A DNA stretch of 38,067 nt from Acidobacteriota bacterium (GCA_019510535.1 JAEKKE010000077.1:1-38067); one strand, 5' to 3'; shown: positions 14,264 through 23,150, numbered from the stretch's first letter. Translations and numbers: made by a program. The notes: generated from the sequence alone by a model not told the origin.

Positions 14264-16687
14264 TCAGCCCACTTGCACCGTGAAGTTATAGCCGAGCCAC
14301 CGATGTTGCAGCGGCCAGTAGAGGGTGAATTCGATGTTGCCCTGTTGTCCTGATTGGGTTGTAATCTCAGCGAAGAAACCCGGATAGCCCGCCGATTTTG
14401 AATCGGCGGCCTGACGAGTGGTCCAACCATCTGTTGTCCAGATCACCTGGAATTGGTCGCGATCCACAATTCTGAGCCGCTTTCCTGCACCGACGGTGTG
14501 CACCGGACGGATGATCTTGAAGATCTCGATCTGGCATCCGCCCCTGCGCTGCTCACATGGCGCTGCATAACGCTCGGCGACACATGAGATGCGATCGAAG
14601 ACCTGACCGTCCGTTGTGGATCGCAATAATTTCAGATATTCCGAGTGCGCCCACACCAGCGGCTGCGCCGCGCCGGCGGACCGGCCGAAGAACAGCCCTT
14701 CTTCGGGGAGATCGTGGTAGTCCCAGATCTGCTCCGGCAACATGCCGCCGAAGCTTGAGAAGCGTTCCAGAGCGGTAATGTACGGGGTCACGTCTTTGCC
14801 CGCCGCCAGTTCATAGTGCGCGCGTTCGCCGGTCAATAGAGGCCAGGCGCGTCCCTGTCCGTAATGCAGGAACGGGCCTCCATCCTTCTGCTGACCGTAG
14901 CCATCATGGTTGTAACGTCGCCAGCAGGGGCCGTAGGGCGTATCGATACGCAATACCTTGTCGATGACCTTCAGCGAATTAACGATCAACGGATCGTCCG
15001 CGCGGCGGACACCGTAACGCACAAGCTCCAGGAAGCCGGCGTCCACAATCTCGTTGGCAGCGAAGTTGTACTGCTCCCCCGGAGTGCGATTAGCCAGGTT
15101 CAGGCGTCCTTCGCCGATCGCCGAGTTGTAGAAAGGATCTCCGGGATAAGGAGGAACAACACGGACGTAGTGATATTTCACGTCCGGATGCAGGACACCG
15201 TTGGTCGTCGTCGTCCACTCTTCCAAATGCGACTCAATCCAGTCGGCGTAGACCTCGAGGAACTCCGCCAGCTCCGGCGCTTTATGGCCACGCGCGATAT
15301 CGGCGGCGCAGATGAGGCCGCTGATGACCGCGGCCAGTGTCGATGGAGAATAGCCGGCGTTCTCTTCCCAGCGCTCCTGCTGCGTCACCGGAGCATAGTG
15401 CACAAGGAAGGCCGCGGCATTTTCGACAAACGGAAAGACATCGAAGCCGCCCAGTCCACCCAGCTTCCACAAACGCCACGCAAGGATGATGGGGAACGCA
15501 ACTTCATCCAACTGAATGCCGGTCCAGTAGGGTGTTCCATCGATCCAGAAGTTCTGCGGGAAGCTGCCATCAGGCCGCTGAGAGCAGGCCAGATAAACCA
15601 GTGCCCGGCGCGCTGTATCGACGCGTCCACAGGCCAGCAGAGCGCTGGCAGACTGCACCATATCGCGCGTCCAGACCAGGTGGTAGCCGCCGAGGTCATC
15701 GTCACCTTTCGATGCACCCCAGGGAATGGAGGCGGAAGCGATAAATGCTCCGGTATAGGTCTTATCTTCGTGCGCCAGCACAACGTTGTGACTGATGCGC
15801 ATCAGCCGGCCACCGTCGGTCGACTTTCCGGCCAAATATTCGGGAGCGGGAGCGCGGTACCACTGCTCGATAAAGCGCTTCATGTGCGCTTCATAAGGTG
15901 TCGAGAGCGACTGCATCATTCCGGCGAGAGCAGCGTGATGCCCCTCTCCCAGGGCGATGGCGACGGTGAACTCACGGTTGCGGGCGACATCGATCTCGCC
16001 CATCAGGGCGATATTGCCGTTCAACGCCTGCCCGAACTGCCAGTCCATCTTCATGTTCTGGATCAGATCCTGATAGCCGTCTGAGGAACCGACAAAACCG
16101 CAGGAAGAACGCGTGAATCCGCATGAGGCGCCCATCGACAGCGACGTCCCGTTCTTCCAGGCAATCAGGGCGCGCTGACCGGCGACCTCAATCGAACGGC
16201 CGGAGTTCCCTGCACCACCGCCTTCAATGTGCGGCGCCAGCAGGGCATAACACTTTAGCCGCTGCAGCAGGTCCTCTTCACCGTCAATATTCACGCGGAC
16301 CAACACCACCGGGTGGTGAGGATCACAGAGAAATTCCTTCGTCACGCGATATCGGCCCTGAAGGTCGGTGGCGACGACGCGGACCGCAAGCGCATCCGGA
16401 TCCACATAGTGGAAGTCGTACTCAAAGTCACGCTTCTCTTCGTGGAAGAAGGTTTCTCCATCCGTGAACAGAAACTCCATGTCACGAATCTGCGGACGAT
16501 CGATGGTGGGGTAATACACCTCATTCAGCGTGCCGTGAGAGACAGTGAACCAGACTCGCGACGAGGCAGCATACGCCGTACAGACTGCGTCTTTTTTTGA
16601 GGAAGTCCAGCGAGGTTCCAACCCCGGCGCGCCAAAAGCCATGCCCTGGTCGTCCAGCCAACGATACGCAGCGGATAAAGCGTTCAT
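14264..16687 (-). CDS. GH15 glucoamylase-like glucan hydrolase
   Basis: 807 residues. The N-terminal beta-domain (FTVSHGTLNEVYYPTIDRPQ, about residues 47-66) and (alpha/alpha)6 catalytic domain are those of GH15 glucoamylases/glucodextranases, which release glucose from the non-reducing ends of alpha-glucans. VWTRDMVQSAS, the acid in GIQLDEVAFP and the base in WAHSEYLKLL fit the family's catalytic regions. A C-terminal beta-rich domain (last ~120 residues, ending near GYNFTVQVG) may bind carbohydrate. There is no clear signal peptide, so it may act on internal glycogen or starch-like polymer. The start at 16687 has no good ribosome site; MAFGAPG 15 residues later is an alternative. Its glucose product would feed glk downstream. 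Confidence 0.88.
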   Translation of the reverse strand: MNALSAAYRWLDDQGMAFGAPGLEPRWTSSKKDAVCTAYAASSRVWFTVSHGTLNEVYYPTIDRPQIRDMEFLFTDGETFFHEEKRDFEYDFHYVDPDALAVRVVATDLQGRYRVTKEFLCDPHHPVVLVRVNIDGEEDLLQRLKCYALLAPHIEGGGAGNSGRSIEVAGQRALIAWKNGTSLSMGASCGFTRSSCGFVGSSDGYQDLIQNMKMDWQFGQALNGNIALMGEIDVARNREFTVAIALGEGHHAALAGMMQSLSTPYEAHMKRFIEQWYRAPAPEYLAGKSTDGGRLMRISHNVVLAHEDKTYTGAFIASASIPWGASKGDDDLGGYHLVWTRDMVQSASALLACGRVDTARRALVYLACSQRPDGSFPQNFWIDGTPYWTGIQLDEVAFPIILAWRLWKLGGLGGFDVFPFVENAAAFLVHYAPVTQQERWEENAGYSPSTLAAVISGLICAADIARGHKAPELAEFLEVYADWIESHLEEWTTTTNGVLHPDVKYHYVRVVPPYPGDPFYNSAIGEGRLNLANRTPGEQYNFAANEIVDAGFLELVRYGVRRADDPLIVNSLKVIDKVLRIDTPYGPCWRRYNHDGYGQQKDGGPFLHYGQGRAWPLLTGERAHYELAAGKDVTPYITALERFSSFGGMLPEQIWDYHDLPEEGLFFGRSAGAAQPLVWAHSEYLKLLRSTTDGQVFDRISCVAERYAAPCEQRRGGCQIEIFKIIRPVHTVGAGKRLRIVDRDQFQVIWTTDGWTTRQAADSKSAGYPGFFAEITTQSGQQGNIEFTLYWPLQHRWLGYNFTVQVG

Positions 16688-16925
16688 TGTTACTGATTAA
16701 AAACCATCGGCAGGCAGGTAACCGCAAATCGAGGAAAAATGTCGACCGGTTTGCGTGCGAGTCGCACTATTTCTGAGGCATATTGCTGCAACCCTCTCCG
16801 ACTTCGCGCGGAGCAAACCTTCCATTCGCTGCGATATCATCAGAGTCCGTGACGTACTGCAGCATCGCAGTGCGCAATCGCCGCATCCTAACCCTGAACC
16901 GAAACGACCCGACAGGAGATCTCAC

Positions 16926-17537
16926 GTGGCCTACGAACTACCCCCTCTTCCCTACGACTACGCCGGCCTGGAGCCCCATATTGATGAGGCAACCATGAAG
17001 CTGCACCACGACAAGCACCACCAGACTTACGTGACGAATCTGAACGGCGCGATTGAGAAGCATCCGGAGCTGGGTTCGAAGTCGCCGGAAGATCTGATTG
17101 CCGGTCTGGCCAGCGTACCGGAGGACATCCGCACGGTGGTCCGCAACAATGGCGGCGGCCATGTCAACCACACCATGTTCTGGGAGATCATGAAGCCGAA
17201 CGGCGGCGGAGCTCCGACCGGCGCCATCGCCGACCAGATCACCAAGGACTTCGGCGATTTTGAGACCTTCAAGAAGACCTTCAATGAGACCACCGCGAAG
17301 CAGTTTGGCTCCGGCTGGGGCTTCCTGGTGTACAAGGGCGGCAAGCTCGAGATCGTCACCAAACCCAACCAGGATTCACCGCTGACCGACGGTCTGTTCC
17401 CGATCCTGGGCAACGACGTATGGGAGCACGCCTACTACCTCAAGTACCAGAACAAGCGCCCGGATTACCTGGCCGCCTGGTGGAACGTCGTCAACTGGGA
17501 CGAGGTCAACAAGCGTTTCGAAAAGGCCAAGAAGTAA
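16926..17537 (+). CDS. sodA: Superoxide dismutase, Fe/Mn family
   Basis: 203 residues, no signal peptide, so cytoplasmic. Dismutes superoxide. Metal ligands are His27, His82, Asp164 and His168 (DVWEHAYYL). GTG at 16926 was chosen because AGGAG at 16914-16918 is well spaced and the protein then begins at the normal MAYELPPLPY; earlier in-frame starts add unrelated sequence. The motif set (GNDVWEHAYYLKYQN) is nearer the manganese or cambialistic type than the strict iron type, so the symbol is tentative. A strong terminator follows. The 238-base spacer to the divergent GH15 gene shows no clear promoter to my eye. Confidence 0.95.
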   Translation: MAYELPPLPYDYAGLEPHIDEATMKLHHDKHHQTYVTNLNGAIEKHPELGSKSPEDLIAGLASVPEDIRTVVRNNGGGHVNHTMFWEIMKPNGGGAPTGAIADQITKDFGDFETFKKTFNETTAKQFGSGWGFLVYKGGKLEIVTKPNQDSPLTDGLFPILGNDVWEHAYYLKYQNKRPDYLAAWWNVVNWDEVNKRFEKAKK

Positions 17538-17560
17538 ATTTGGTTGGATAGTTGAAGAAC

Positions 17561-17593
17561 AGAAGAGCCACCCTGACGGGTGGCTCTTCTGTT
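17561..17593. terminator. Terminator after sod
   Basis: AGAAGAGCCACCC (17561-17573) pairs perfectly with GGGTGGCTCTTCT (17578-17590) around TGAC, followed by GTTTGG. Placed between the convergent sod and RidA-like genes, it can serve both. Confidence 0.8.
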
Positions 17594-17634
17594 TGGGTTG
17601 AATGGTTGAATGGTTCTGTGAGGCGGCGGACGGC

Positions 17635-18084
17635 CTAGATGTACGCAACCAGATCGATCTCAACTGTTGTTCCTCGCGGATTGGCAGCCACGATGGTCGT
17701 CCGTACTGGCGGCTCCTTCGGAAAGCGTGCGGCAAAGATCTCGTTCAGGGCCGCGTAATCCTTGATATCGCTGAGCGCTACGTTCACTTTCAGAACCTTC
17801 TCCATGGACGAACCAGCATTCTTTAGCTCCTTCTCCAACTCGTCGAAGACCCACTTCGCGTCGGCGTGAATCTCTCCCGGCGCGGCGCTACGTGAACTCT
17901 TCCCAGCAAGAAACAGCAGATTCCCATACGCGACCGCGGGCGAATAAACCGCCGGCGGCGTCGATGGCGGGTTCGCGCTGAAGATCTTCTTACGCAAGGC
18001 TGCCTCCGCCTTCGTAAACGGTGCCAGCAGTGCAAGACCGAGAGTAGATACAGAGGCGACCACAGATCTGCGATCGATGTGCAT
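17635..18084 (-). CDS. Exported RidA/YjgF-family protein
   Basis: 149 residues: a RidA domain (about 34-149) behind an N-terminal export signal (MHIDRRSVVASVSTLGLALLA...) with a twin-arginine-like DRRSVVA. RidA proteins hydrolyse reactive enamine/imine intermediates. The residues equivalent to the catalytic Arg and Glu are Arg128 in PPVRTTIVA and Glu142 in VEIDLVAYI. AGGAG lies 6 bases before the ATG, so the signal segment is really part of the protein. Export is unusual because classical RidA is cytosolic. The activity is therefore uncertain and it may be a YjgF homologue with another role. Confidence 0.82.
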   Translation of the reverse strand: MHIDRRSVVASVSTLGLALLAPFTKAEAALRKKIFSANPPSTPPAVYSPAVAYGNLLFLAGKSSRSAAPGEIHADAKWVFDELEKELKNAGSSMEKVLKVNVALSDIKDYAALNEIFAARFPKEPPVRTTIVAANPRGTTVEIDLVAYI

Positions 18085-18233
18085 GGAGCACTCCTATCAG
18101 GAAATTTTCCTGAGCATACCGCCCGCAGCCCGTCAGAGGAAAAAAGAGTTGAATCGTTCTCCCTAAACCCGCCATCCATTTAGACGACTATCGAAACGTC
18201 GAAATGATGACGGGACGATTGAAGGAGAAGATC

Positions 18234-18980
18234 ATGGGACGTCTGGCGAACAAGGTAGCAGTGGTGACGGGAGCTTCCAAAGGCATTGGCGCGGCGATTG
18301 CGAAAGATCTCGCCAAAGAAGGCGCGACGGTAGTGGTGAACTATGCCAGCAGCCGAGAGGGCGCGGAGAAGGTCGTCAATGACATCACCAAGGCCGGCGG
18401 GAAAGCCGTTGCCATCGGCGGGCGTGTTGAGAACAAGGACGACGTGACGAAGCTCTTCGCTGATGTGAAACAGCAGTTCGGCCGCGTCGATGTGCTGGTC
18501 AACAATGCGGGTATCTACGGCTTTGCTCCGATTGAAGCGGTCACCGCGGAGGACTTCCAGAAGCAGTACGGCACCAACGTTCTGGGCCTGCTGCAGGTGA
18601 CGCAGGCAGCCGTGCCGCTCTTCCCCGCTGAGGGTGGAAGCATCGTGAATATCAGCTCAGTCGTCCGCACGGGCGTTCCGAATGGAACTATCTACGCGGG
18701 CACCAAAGGCGCCGTCGACACCATCACCTTCTCCCTCGCCAAGGAGCTTGCACCGAAGAAGATTCGCGTGAACGCAGTAAACCCTGGCCTGGTAGCGACC
18801 GAGGGAACAGCAGACTTCCTGGGCACCGACTTTGAGAAGGACGTGGTTGCAAAGACGCCGCTCGGCCGCATCGGTCAACCGGATGACATCGCTCCGACCG
18901 TCACCTTCTTTGCCTCCGACGACGCCCGCTGGGTCACCGGTGAGACGCTTATCGTCTCCGGCGGCGTGCTGAACGTCTAA
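18234..18980 (+). CDS. SDR family NAD(P)-dependent oxidoreductase
   Basis: 248 residues, classical short-chain dehydrogenase/reductase closest in pattern to 3-oxoacyl-ACP reductase-like or glucose dehydrogenase-like enzymes. TGASKGIG is at 12-19, NNAG at 90-93 and the catalytic Ser141/142, Tyr154, Lys158 in NISSVVRTG...YAGTKGA. The start at 18234 was chosen because AAGGAG (18222-18227) sits 6 bases upstream; earlier ATGs lack one. It stands alone with its own terminator, so it is unlikely to be the fatty-acid FabG. The substrate is unknown. Confidence 0.87.
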   Translation: MGRLANKVAVVTGASKGIGAAIAKDLAKEGATVVVNYASSREGAEKVVNDITKAGGKAVAIGGRVENKDDVTKLFADVKQQFGRVDVLVNNAGIYGFAPIEAVTAEDFQKQYGTNVLGLLQVTQAAVPLFPAEGGSIVNISSVVRTGVPNGTIYAGTKGAVDTITFSLAKELAPKKIRVNAVNPGLVATEGTADFLGTDFEKDVVAKTPLGRIGQPDDIAPTVTFFASDDARWVTGETLIVSGGVLNV

Positions 18981-19005
18981 GACAAGGTTTCTCTCCGCAA
19001 TAAAA

Positions 19006-19037
19006 AGGCCCGGCAATTTCGCCGGGCCTATTTTTTT
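19006..19037. terminator. Bidirectional terminator between the SDR gene and tex
   Basis: GGCCCGGC (19007-19014) pairs with GCCGGGCC (19021-19028) around AATTTC. A run of seven T follows on the plus strand and a run of A precedes, giving a U-tract in both directions. Both flanking genes end here. Confidence 0.88.
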
Positions 19038-19695
19038 ATCTTGTCTTCCATTTGCCGCCGAGGGCGGCGAGCTTTTCTTCCATCGTCTGCGGTGGAGCAG
19101 GAGCAGCGGGGCGCGGCTTCCCTGCTGGAGGTCTGGCTCCGCCGGATGTCCGATTCGGTCCGTTTGCGCTGGGGGCTGCACTTCCATTCTTAACCTTCGG
19201 CCCGGCAGGAGCCTCAAGCTGCTTGATCGAGAGCGAGATACGGCGTGTCTTCTCGTCCGCTCCCAGCACCTTGACCTTCACAATCTGTCCGGTCTTCACG
19301 GCTTCATGAGGATCTTTGATGAACTTATTCGAAAGCTCGCTGATGTGAACCAGGCCATCCTGGTGCACGCCAACATCGACAAACGCGCCAAACTTGGTGA
19401 CATTGGTGACGACACCTTCCAGCACCATGCCCTCTTGCAGATCGCTCAACTCGTTGACACCCTCAGCAAAGCTGGGGGCGACAAACTTCTCGCGCGGATC
19501 GCGTCCGGGCTTGCGCAGTTCTTCGAGGATGTCGTTCAGTGTGAATGCTCCCGCATCGAGACGCGAGCGATCGACTTTCTCCAGCAACTGCGGATTCTTG
19601 ATGACATGCTCGATCGGTGTTCGGATCGCCGAAGCAATCTGCTCTACGACCCGATAGGTCTCCGGGTGCACCGCAGTCGAGTCCAGAGGATTCAC
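19036..19695 (-). pseudogene. tex: C-terminal part of Tex, out of frame with the N-terminal part
   Basis: About 219 residues continuing the Tex sequence. Homology resumes at VNPLDSTAVHPETY (near 19695) and runs through the S1 RNA-binding domain (GMVLEGVVTNVTKFGAFVDVGVHQDGLVHISEL) to an Ala/Pro/Lys-rich tail ending LAALGGKWKTR. It is in the -1 frame relative to the upstream part, which ends at 19692. The piece between (second half of the helix-hairpin-helix region, about 30 residues in family members as I recall them) is absent from the DNA. An internal start could be used, but the reading frame before 19695 is not Tex sequence. Deletion or misassembly, not a simple one-base slip. Confidence 0.8.
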
Positions 19696-21302
19696 ACTTT
19701 GCCGTTGTTGTCGCGGTGGCTCACGATGCTCTGTGCCGTACGCTCGCTGATTCCGGAGACATAACGCAGCAGGGTCCATGAAGCTGTGTTCAGATCAACG
19801 CCAACGCGGTTCACGCAGCTCTCAATCGTATGCTCCAGCGACTCCTGCAGCGCCTTCTGGTCGACATCGTGTTGATACTGACCGACGCCGATCGCCTTGG
19901 GATCAACTTTCACCAGCTCAGAGAGAGGGTCCTGTAGACGGCGCGCAATCGAGATGGCTCCACGCACCGTCAGATCGAGGTCAGGAAACTCCTGCCGCGC
20001 AACGTCCGATGCGGAGTAAACGCTGGCTCCGCTCTCACTGACCGTAACGGAGAAGACAGTGCTCAGGTGATGTTCGCGAAGGAACTCACGCACAAACTGA
20101 TCGGTCTCGCGCGATGCGGTTCCATTGCCAATGGCGATGGCGCGCACGTTGTGTCCCTTCAGCAGAGCCGCGACCTTCTGCTTGGCCTGTTCCACCTGGG
20201 CTTTTCCGGTGTGCGGATACATCACATCATGCGCCAGGAACTTGCCAGTCTCATCGACGACGGCAAGCTTGCAGCCGGTGCGCAGGCCGGGATCGATACC
20301 GAGCACAGCAAGCGGACCAGCCGGCGGGGCCAGCAGGAGATGATGCAGATTCTCGCGGAAGACCTCGATTGCCTCCTTATCGGAACGGCGCTTCAACTCC
20401 AGGCGAATCTCGCTCTGGATCGATGACTTCATCAGACGCGTCCAGGCATCTTCCAGCGCGAGGGTCACGTGCGACGTCCAGTCTCCCTGGTCGCGCAGAA
20501 CGCGTGCCCGCAACAAAGCCAGAATGCGCTCCTGATCGCTTTCGATCAGGAAGTAAAGCACACCCTCTTCTTCACCGCGGCGGACCGCCAGCATGCGGTG
20601 CGACGGAATCGTCTTCACCGGCTCGCGGTACTCGTAGTACATCTTGAACTTTTCCTGGGGATCCTTCGGAGCATCGCCTTCAAGCTCCATCACCTTACGC
20701 GAGACGATGATGCCCTCATCGAACAGGACCTGACGAAGTTCCTTACGCAGATCGGCGTCTTCGCTAATGCGTTCGGCAACGATGTGACGAGCGCCTTCCA
20801 ATGCAGCTTCCACATCGGCAACACCTTTCTCTGCATCGACGAAGGAGGCGGCGAGAGTGACGAGATCCTGCTCGCCACGCTGCTGGGCCCACAGATACTC
20901 TGCCAGCGGCTCTAGCCCGGCCTCGCGTGCAATGGTTGCCTTGGTACGGCGCTTCGGGCGGTAAGGGAGATAGAGGTCCTCGAGCTCGCTCTTATCCATC
21001 GCGGCCTCGATACGGGCCTTGAGATCGTCAGTGAGCTTGCCCTGCTCCGCAATGGAGGCCAGAATCGTCTCCCGGCGGGAGACCAGCTCACGGAAGTAGG
21101 TCACACGCTCTTCGATCGAACGGATCTGTACTTCATCGAGGTTGCCAGTGGCCTCCTTACGGTAGCGGGCGATAAACGGAACAGTACCGCCATCGTCCAG
21201 CAGTTCGATCACAGCCACAAGGCTGCGCAGCGGAACATTCAGTTCGTTGGAGATGTGTTGCAACAGGGAAAGAGCCAGCGCGGGAAACTTCGATTCAGCC
21301 AT
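19692..21302 (-). CDS. tex: Tex (YhgF-like) N-terminal part, truncated by a frameshift
   Basis: 536 residues of a protein normally about 750-800. Tex is an RNA/DNA-binding transcription accessory factor. The N-terminal helical Tex domain (GGTVPFIARYRKEATGNLDEVQIR, residues 37-60) and the YqgF/RNase H-like domain (LAVLGIDPGLRTGCKLAVVD, about 334-353) are complete. The sequence ends just after SGISERTAQSIVSHRDNNGK with one extra Val and TGA. Known Tex proteins continue here through a LLxVxRLGPKAFEQAAGFLRI stretch that is missing. The start ATG at 21302 fits the family. With the S1 domain out of frame the product is probably non-functional if the sequence is correct. Confidence 0.87.
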   Translation of the reverse strand: MAESKFPALALSLLQHISNELNVPLRSLVAVIELLDDGGTVPFIARYRKEATGNLDEVQIRSIEERVTYFRELVSRRETILASIAEQGKLTDDLKARIEAAMDKSELEDLYLPYRPKRRTKATIAREAGLEPLAEYLWAQQRGEQDLVTLAASFVDAEKGVADVEAALEGARHIVAERISEDADLRKELRQVLFDEGIIVSRKVMELEGDAPKDPQEKFKMYYEYREPVKTIPSHRMLAVRRGEEEGVLYFLIESDQERILALLRARVLRDQGDWTSHVTLALEDAWTRLMKSSIQSEIRLELKRRSDKEAIEVFRENLHHLLLAPPAGPLAVLGIDPGLRTGCKLAVVDETGKFLAHDVMYPHTGKAQVEQAKQKVAALLKGHNVRAIAIGNGTASRETDQFVREFLREHHLSTVFSVTVSESGASVYSASDVARQEFPDLDLTVRGAISIARRLQDPLSELVKVDPKAIGVGQYQHDVDQKALQESLEHTIESCVNRVGVDLNTASWTLLRYVSGISERTAQSIVSHRDNNGKV

Positions 21303-21376
21303 AGTCCTCGACTGATCTTAAAGGAAGTTGCCGTGAGGAAATGTTGGGATCAAAGCTCGACGCAAAAAGATGTTAC

Positions 21377-21491
21377 TAGAGCATTTTCCTGTCGCTGGGT
21401 ATCCCGAGAAAAGCGTGCAGCGGCGTTTTCATTGCGGAAAACGCCCATAGATGCACGAGCCCTGCACTACACCTACAGGAAAAATGCTCTA
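21377..21491. repeat. Family-1 palindromic element (copy B), supplies the Sel1 gene stop codon
   Basis: 115 bp from TAGAGCATTTTCCTGT to ACAGGAAAAATGCTCTA, with inner GGCGTTTTC/GAAAACGCC arms, same orientation as copy A. Both ends carry TA, as expected for a TA target duplication. The stop TAG of the Sel1-repeat gene (21489-21491, minus strand) is formed by the right end. It lies between that gene and tex. Confidence 0.87.
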
Positions 21492-22283
21492 TGGATCGCG
21501 ATATTCACGGCGCTTGAGCTCGCGAACTGCAACTTCGTGTCCCTGCTCAGCAGCCTTTTTTGTCCAATAGCGGGACTGCACGTAGTCATGCTCGACACCC
21601 TGTCCGATGGCATAGAGATGCGCGAGCTGGAACTGGGCCTCGGCGTTGCCCTGATCGGCTGCCCTGCGATACCACGTTGCCGCCTGCGAATAGCTCTGCG
21701 GAACTCCCTGGCCAAAGTAGTAAAGGCCAGCCAGCCGCTCCTGGGCTTCCGGAAAGTTCTGTGTGGCCGCCAGACGATACCAATGGGCAGCTTCAGCGTT
21801 GCTTTGCGAAACGCCCTCCCCTTTCTGATACATCAGGCCGAGGTTGTATTGTGCCCAGGCAAGATTGCTATAAGCCGCGCGCTGACACCATGCAAAGGCC
21901 TCCGCGAAGTCTCCAGCGGAGTAATAACGAAAAGAGAGATTGGCCTGTGCGTAGGCATGACCCTGCTCCGCAGCTTTACGTTCCCACACGGCCGCCTCTC
22001 CATTGTCCTGTGGAAGCCCCTGGCCTTCGTCGTACATGGTGCTGAGCAGATACTGTGACTCAGCATGGCCCTGTTCGGCGGCAAGGCGAAAACCAACTGC
22101 GGCTTCAGTGAAGTTGCCAGCCTTGTAAGCAATGATGCCCTGCTGGTAGTGAGGATTCGCGGCTGCACTGGCAGCATCACGACGGCCACGGGCAATCAGG
22201 CCGGAGCGCGTGGAATGCAGCGACAGCGCAGCTCCGGTGGGGACGTGTTGCAAACCGCCTTTGGTCTTATCTTCCATAAGCAT
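21489..22283 (-). CDS. Sel1-repeat protein
   Basis: 264 residues with about five consecutive Sel1-type helical repeats from about residue 45: AAEQGHAESQYLLSTMYDEGQGLPQ, AAEQGHAYAQANLSFRY, AAYSNLAWAQYNLGLMY, AATQNFPEAQERLAGLYYFGQ and AADQGNAEAQFQLAHLYAIGQ. Such solenoids scaffold protein complexes. No signal peptide, so cytosolic. ATG 22283 is preferred and overlaps the end of the upstream J-domain gene by 17 bases; ATG 22277 is nearly as good and a TTG at 22307 is possible. The coupling to a J-domain protein suggests a joint chaperone or scaffold role (inference). The stop codon belongs to a palindromic element. Confidence 0.85.
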   Translation of the reverse strand: MLMEDKTKGGLQHVPTGAALSLHSTRSGLIARGRRDAASAAANPHYQQGIIAYKAGNFTEAAVGFRLAAEQGHAESQYLLSTMYDEGQGLPQDNGEAAVWERKAAEQGHAYAQANLSFRYYSAGDFAEAFAWCQRAAYSNLAWAQYNLGLMYQKGEGVSQSNAEAAHWYRLAATQNFPEAQERLAGLYYFGQGVPQSYSQAATWYRRAADQGNAEAQFQLAHLYAIGQGVEHDYVQSRYWTKKAAEQGHEVAVRELKRREYRDP

Positions 22284-23049
22284 TGATCTGACGGTTGACA
22301 AACTCAAAGCGATACTTGGCGTCGGCGATCTGCTCCTGAAGGCTGGTGGCCAGCTCCGTCAGTAGATCGCGATGCTCGCTGGCTGCATTCTCAGCGTCGA
22401 GGAATAGTTGAGCAATCTCACTGGCGAGCAGCGTGTGCCGTTCTGCTTCCAGGGCGGAGATATCGCGCTCCGCGTGCTGGATCTGACGGCTGATGCGAAG
22501 GAGTTCTGATGCAGCGTCTTCGCCGGCGATGGCTGCATTGATCTCGCGATGGTCGTCAAGCATGCGCTGCAGGGTTTCGGTATCGCCGCGGCGATAGGCC
22601 TGGTTGGCACGAGCCATCAGCAAGGTGAAGTGTTGCTGCTCGGCATCATCGCGGGCGAAGTCCGGATGGATACGTTTGGCGACATCGCGAAAAAGGGTCT
22701 TGAGATTGGGCGGCGGATCGAACTCTTCCGCCTCGCGCGCCGCACCGAATGCAGCATCGTGTGTTTCCTGCGCTCGCTGGCGAGCCTCCTGGGCGCGTTG
22801 GCGGGCTGCATCCGAGTCATACAGGGAAACTTCGCGCTCAGCGATGCGCGCCTCCAGATCATCCAGCTCGGCGTAAAGAATGCCAACCTGGCGAAGATAG
22901 CGGCCTTCGAAGGCCTTGAGCTGGGCACGGAGCTGCGCCAGCTCAGATTCGCACTCGGCCAGCCTGACGCGAACACCGGCAAGCTGCTCGCGTCTGTCGA
23001 GCAGTGCGGCGGCGTCTGGAGTTTGCTGGAGGATGATTTCGGCAGACAT
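22267..23049 (-). CDS. Coiled-coil protein with a J-domain-like HPD segment
   Basis: 260 residues. A long Glu/Arg/Ala-rich coiled coil (about 15-108) precedes a J-domain-like piece, NLKTLFRDVAKRIHPDF, with His-Pro-Asp at 128-130. A second predicted coiled coil runs from about 190 to the end. The HPD tripeptide is what J proteins use to stimulate DnaK ATPase. The segment before it fits helix II (LFRDVAKRIHPD) and the one after it fits helix III (HFTLLMARANQAYRRGD). No signal peptide or membrane segment. It overlaps the Sel1-repeat gene, so the two are likely co-translated. The partner and process are unknown. Confidence 0.72.
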   Translation of the reverse strand: MSAEIILQQTPDAAALLDRREQLAGVRVRLAECESELAQLRAQLKAFEGRYLRQVGILYAELDDLEARIAEREVSLYDSDAARQRAQEARQRAQETHDAAFGAAREAEEFDPPPNLKTLFRDVAKRIHPDFARDDAEQQHFTLLMARANQAYRRGDTETLQRMLDDHREINAAIAGEDAASELLRISRQIQHAERDISALEAERHTLLASEIAQLFLDAENAASEHRDLLTELATSLQEQIADAKYRFEFVNRQINAYGR

Positions 23050-23150
23050 GCAGGTTCCGCGTGCGGAACTTCCAGTTTATCGCCATACGCCACTTTTCTC
23101 TCCTAACCGGCTCAACCGCCGCTTGTCTAAGAGCCACGGGAGAGACGACG

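Noticed and set aside
14864..16084. A 406-codon plus-strand frame inside the GH15 gene
   Set aside because: Antisense shadow of the glucoamylase reading frame.
19685..19780. Programmed -1 frameshift joining the two tex parts
   Set aside because: There is no slippery heptamer at the junction, and about 30 conserved residues are missing from the DNA, so a frameshift could not rebuild the protein.
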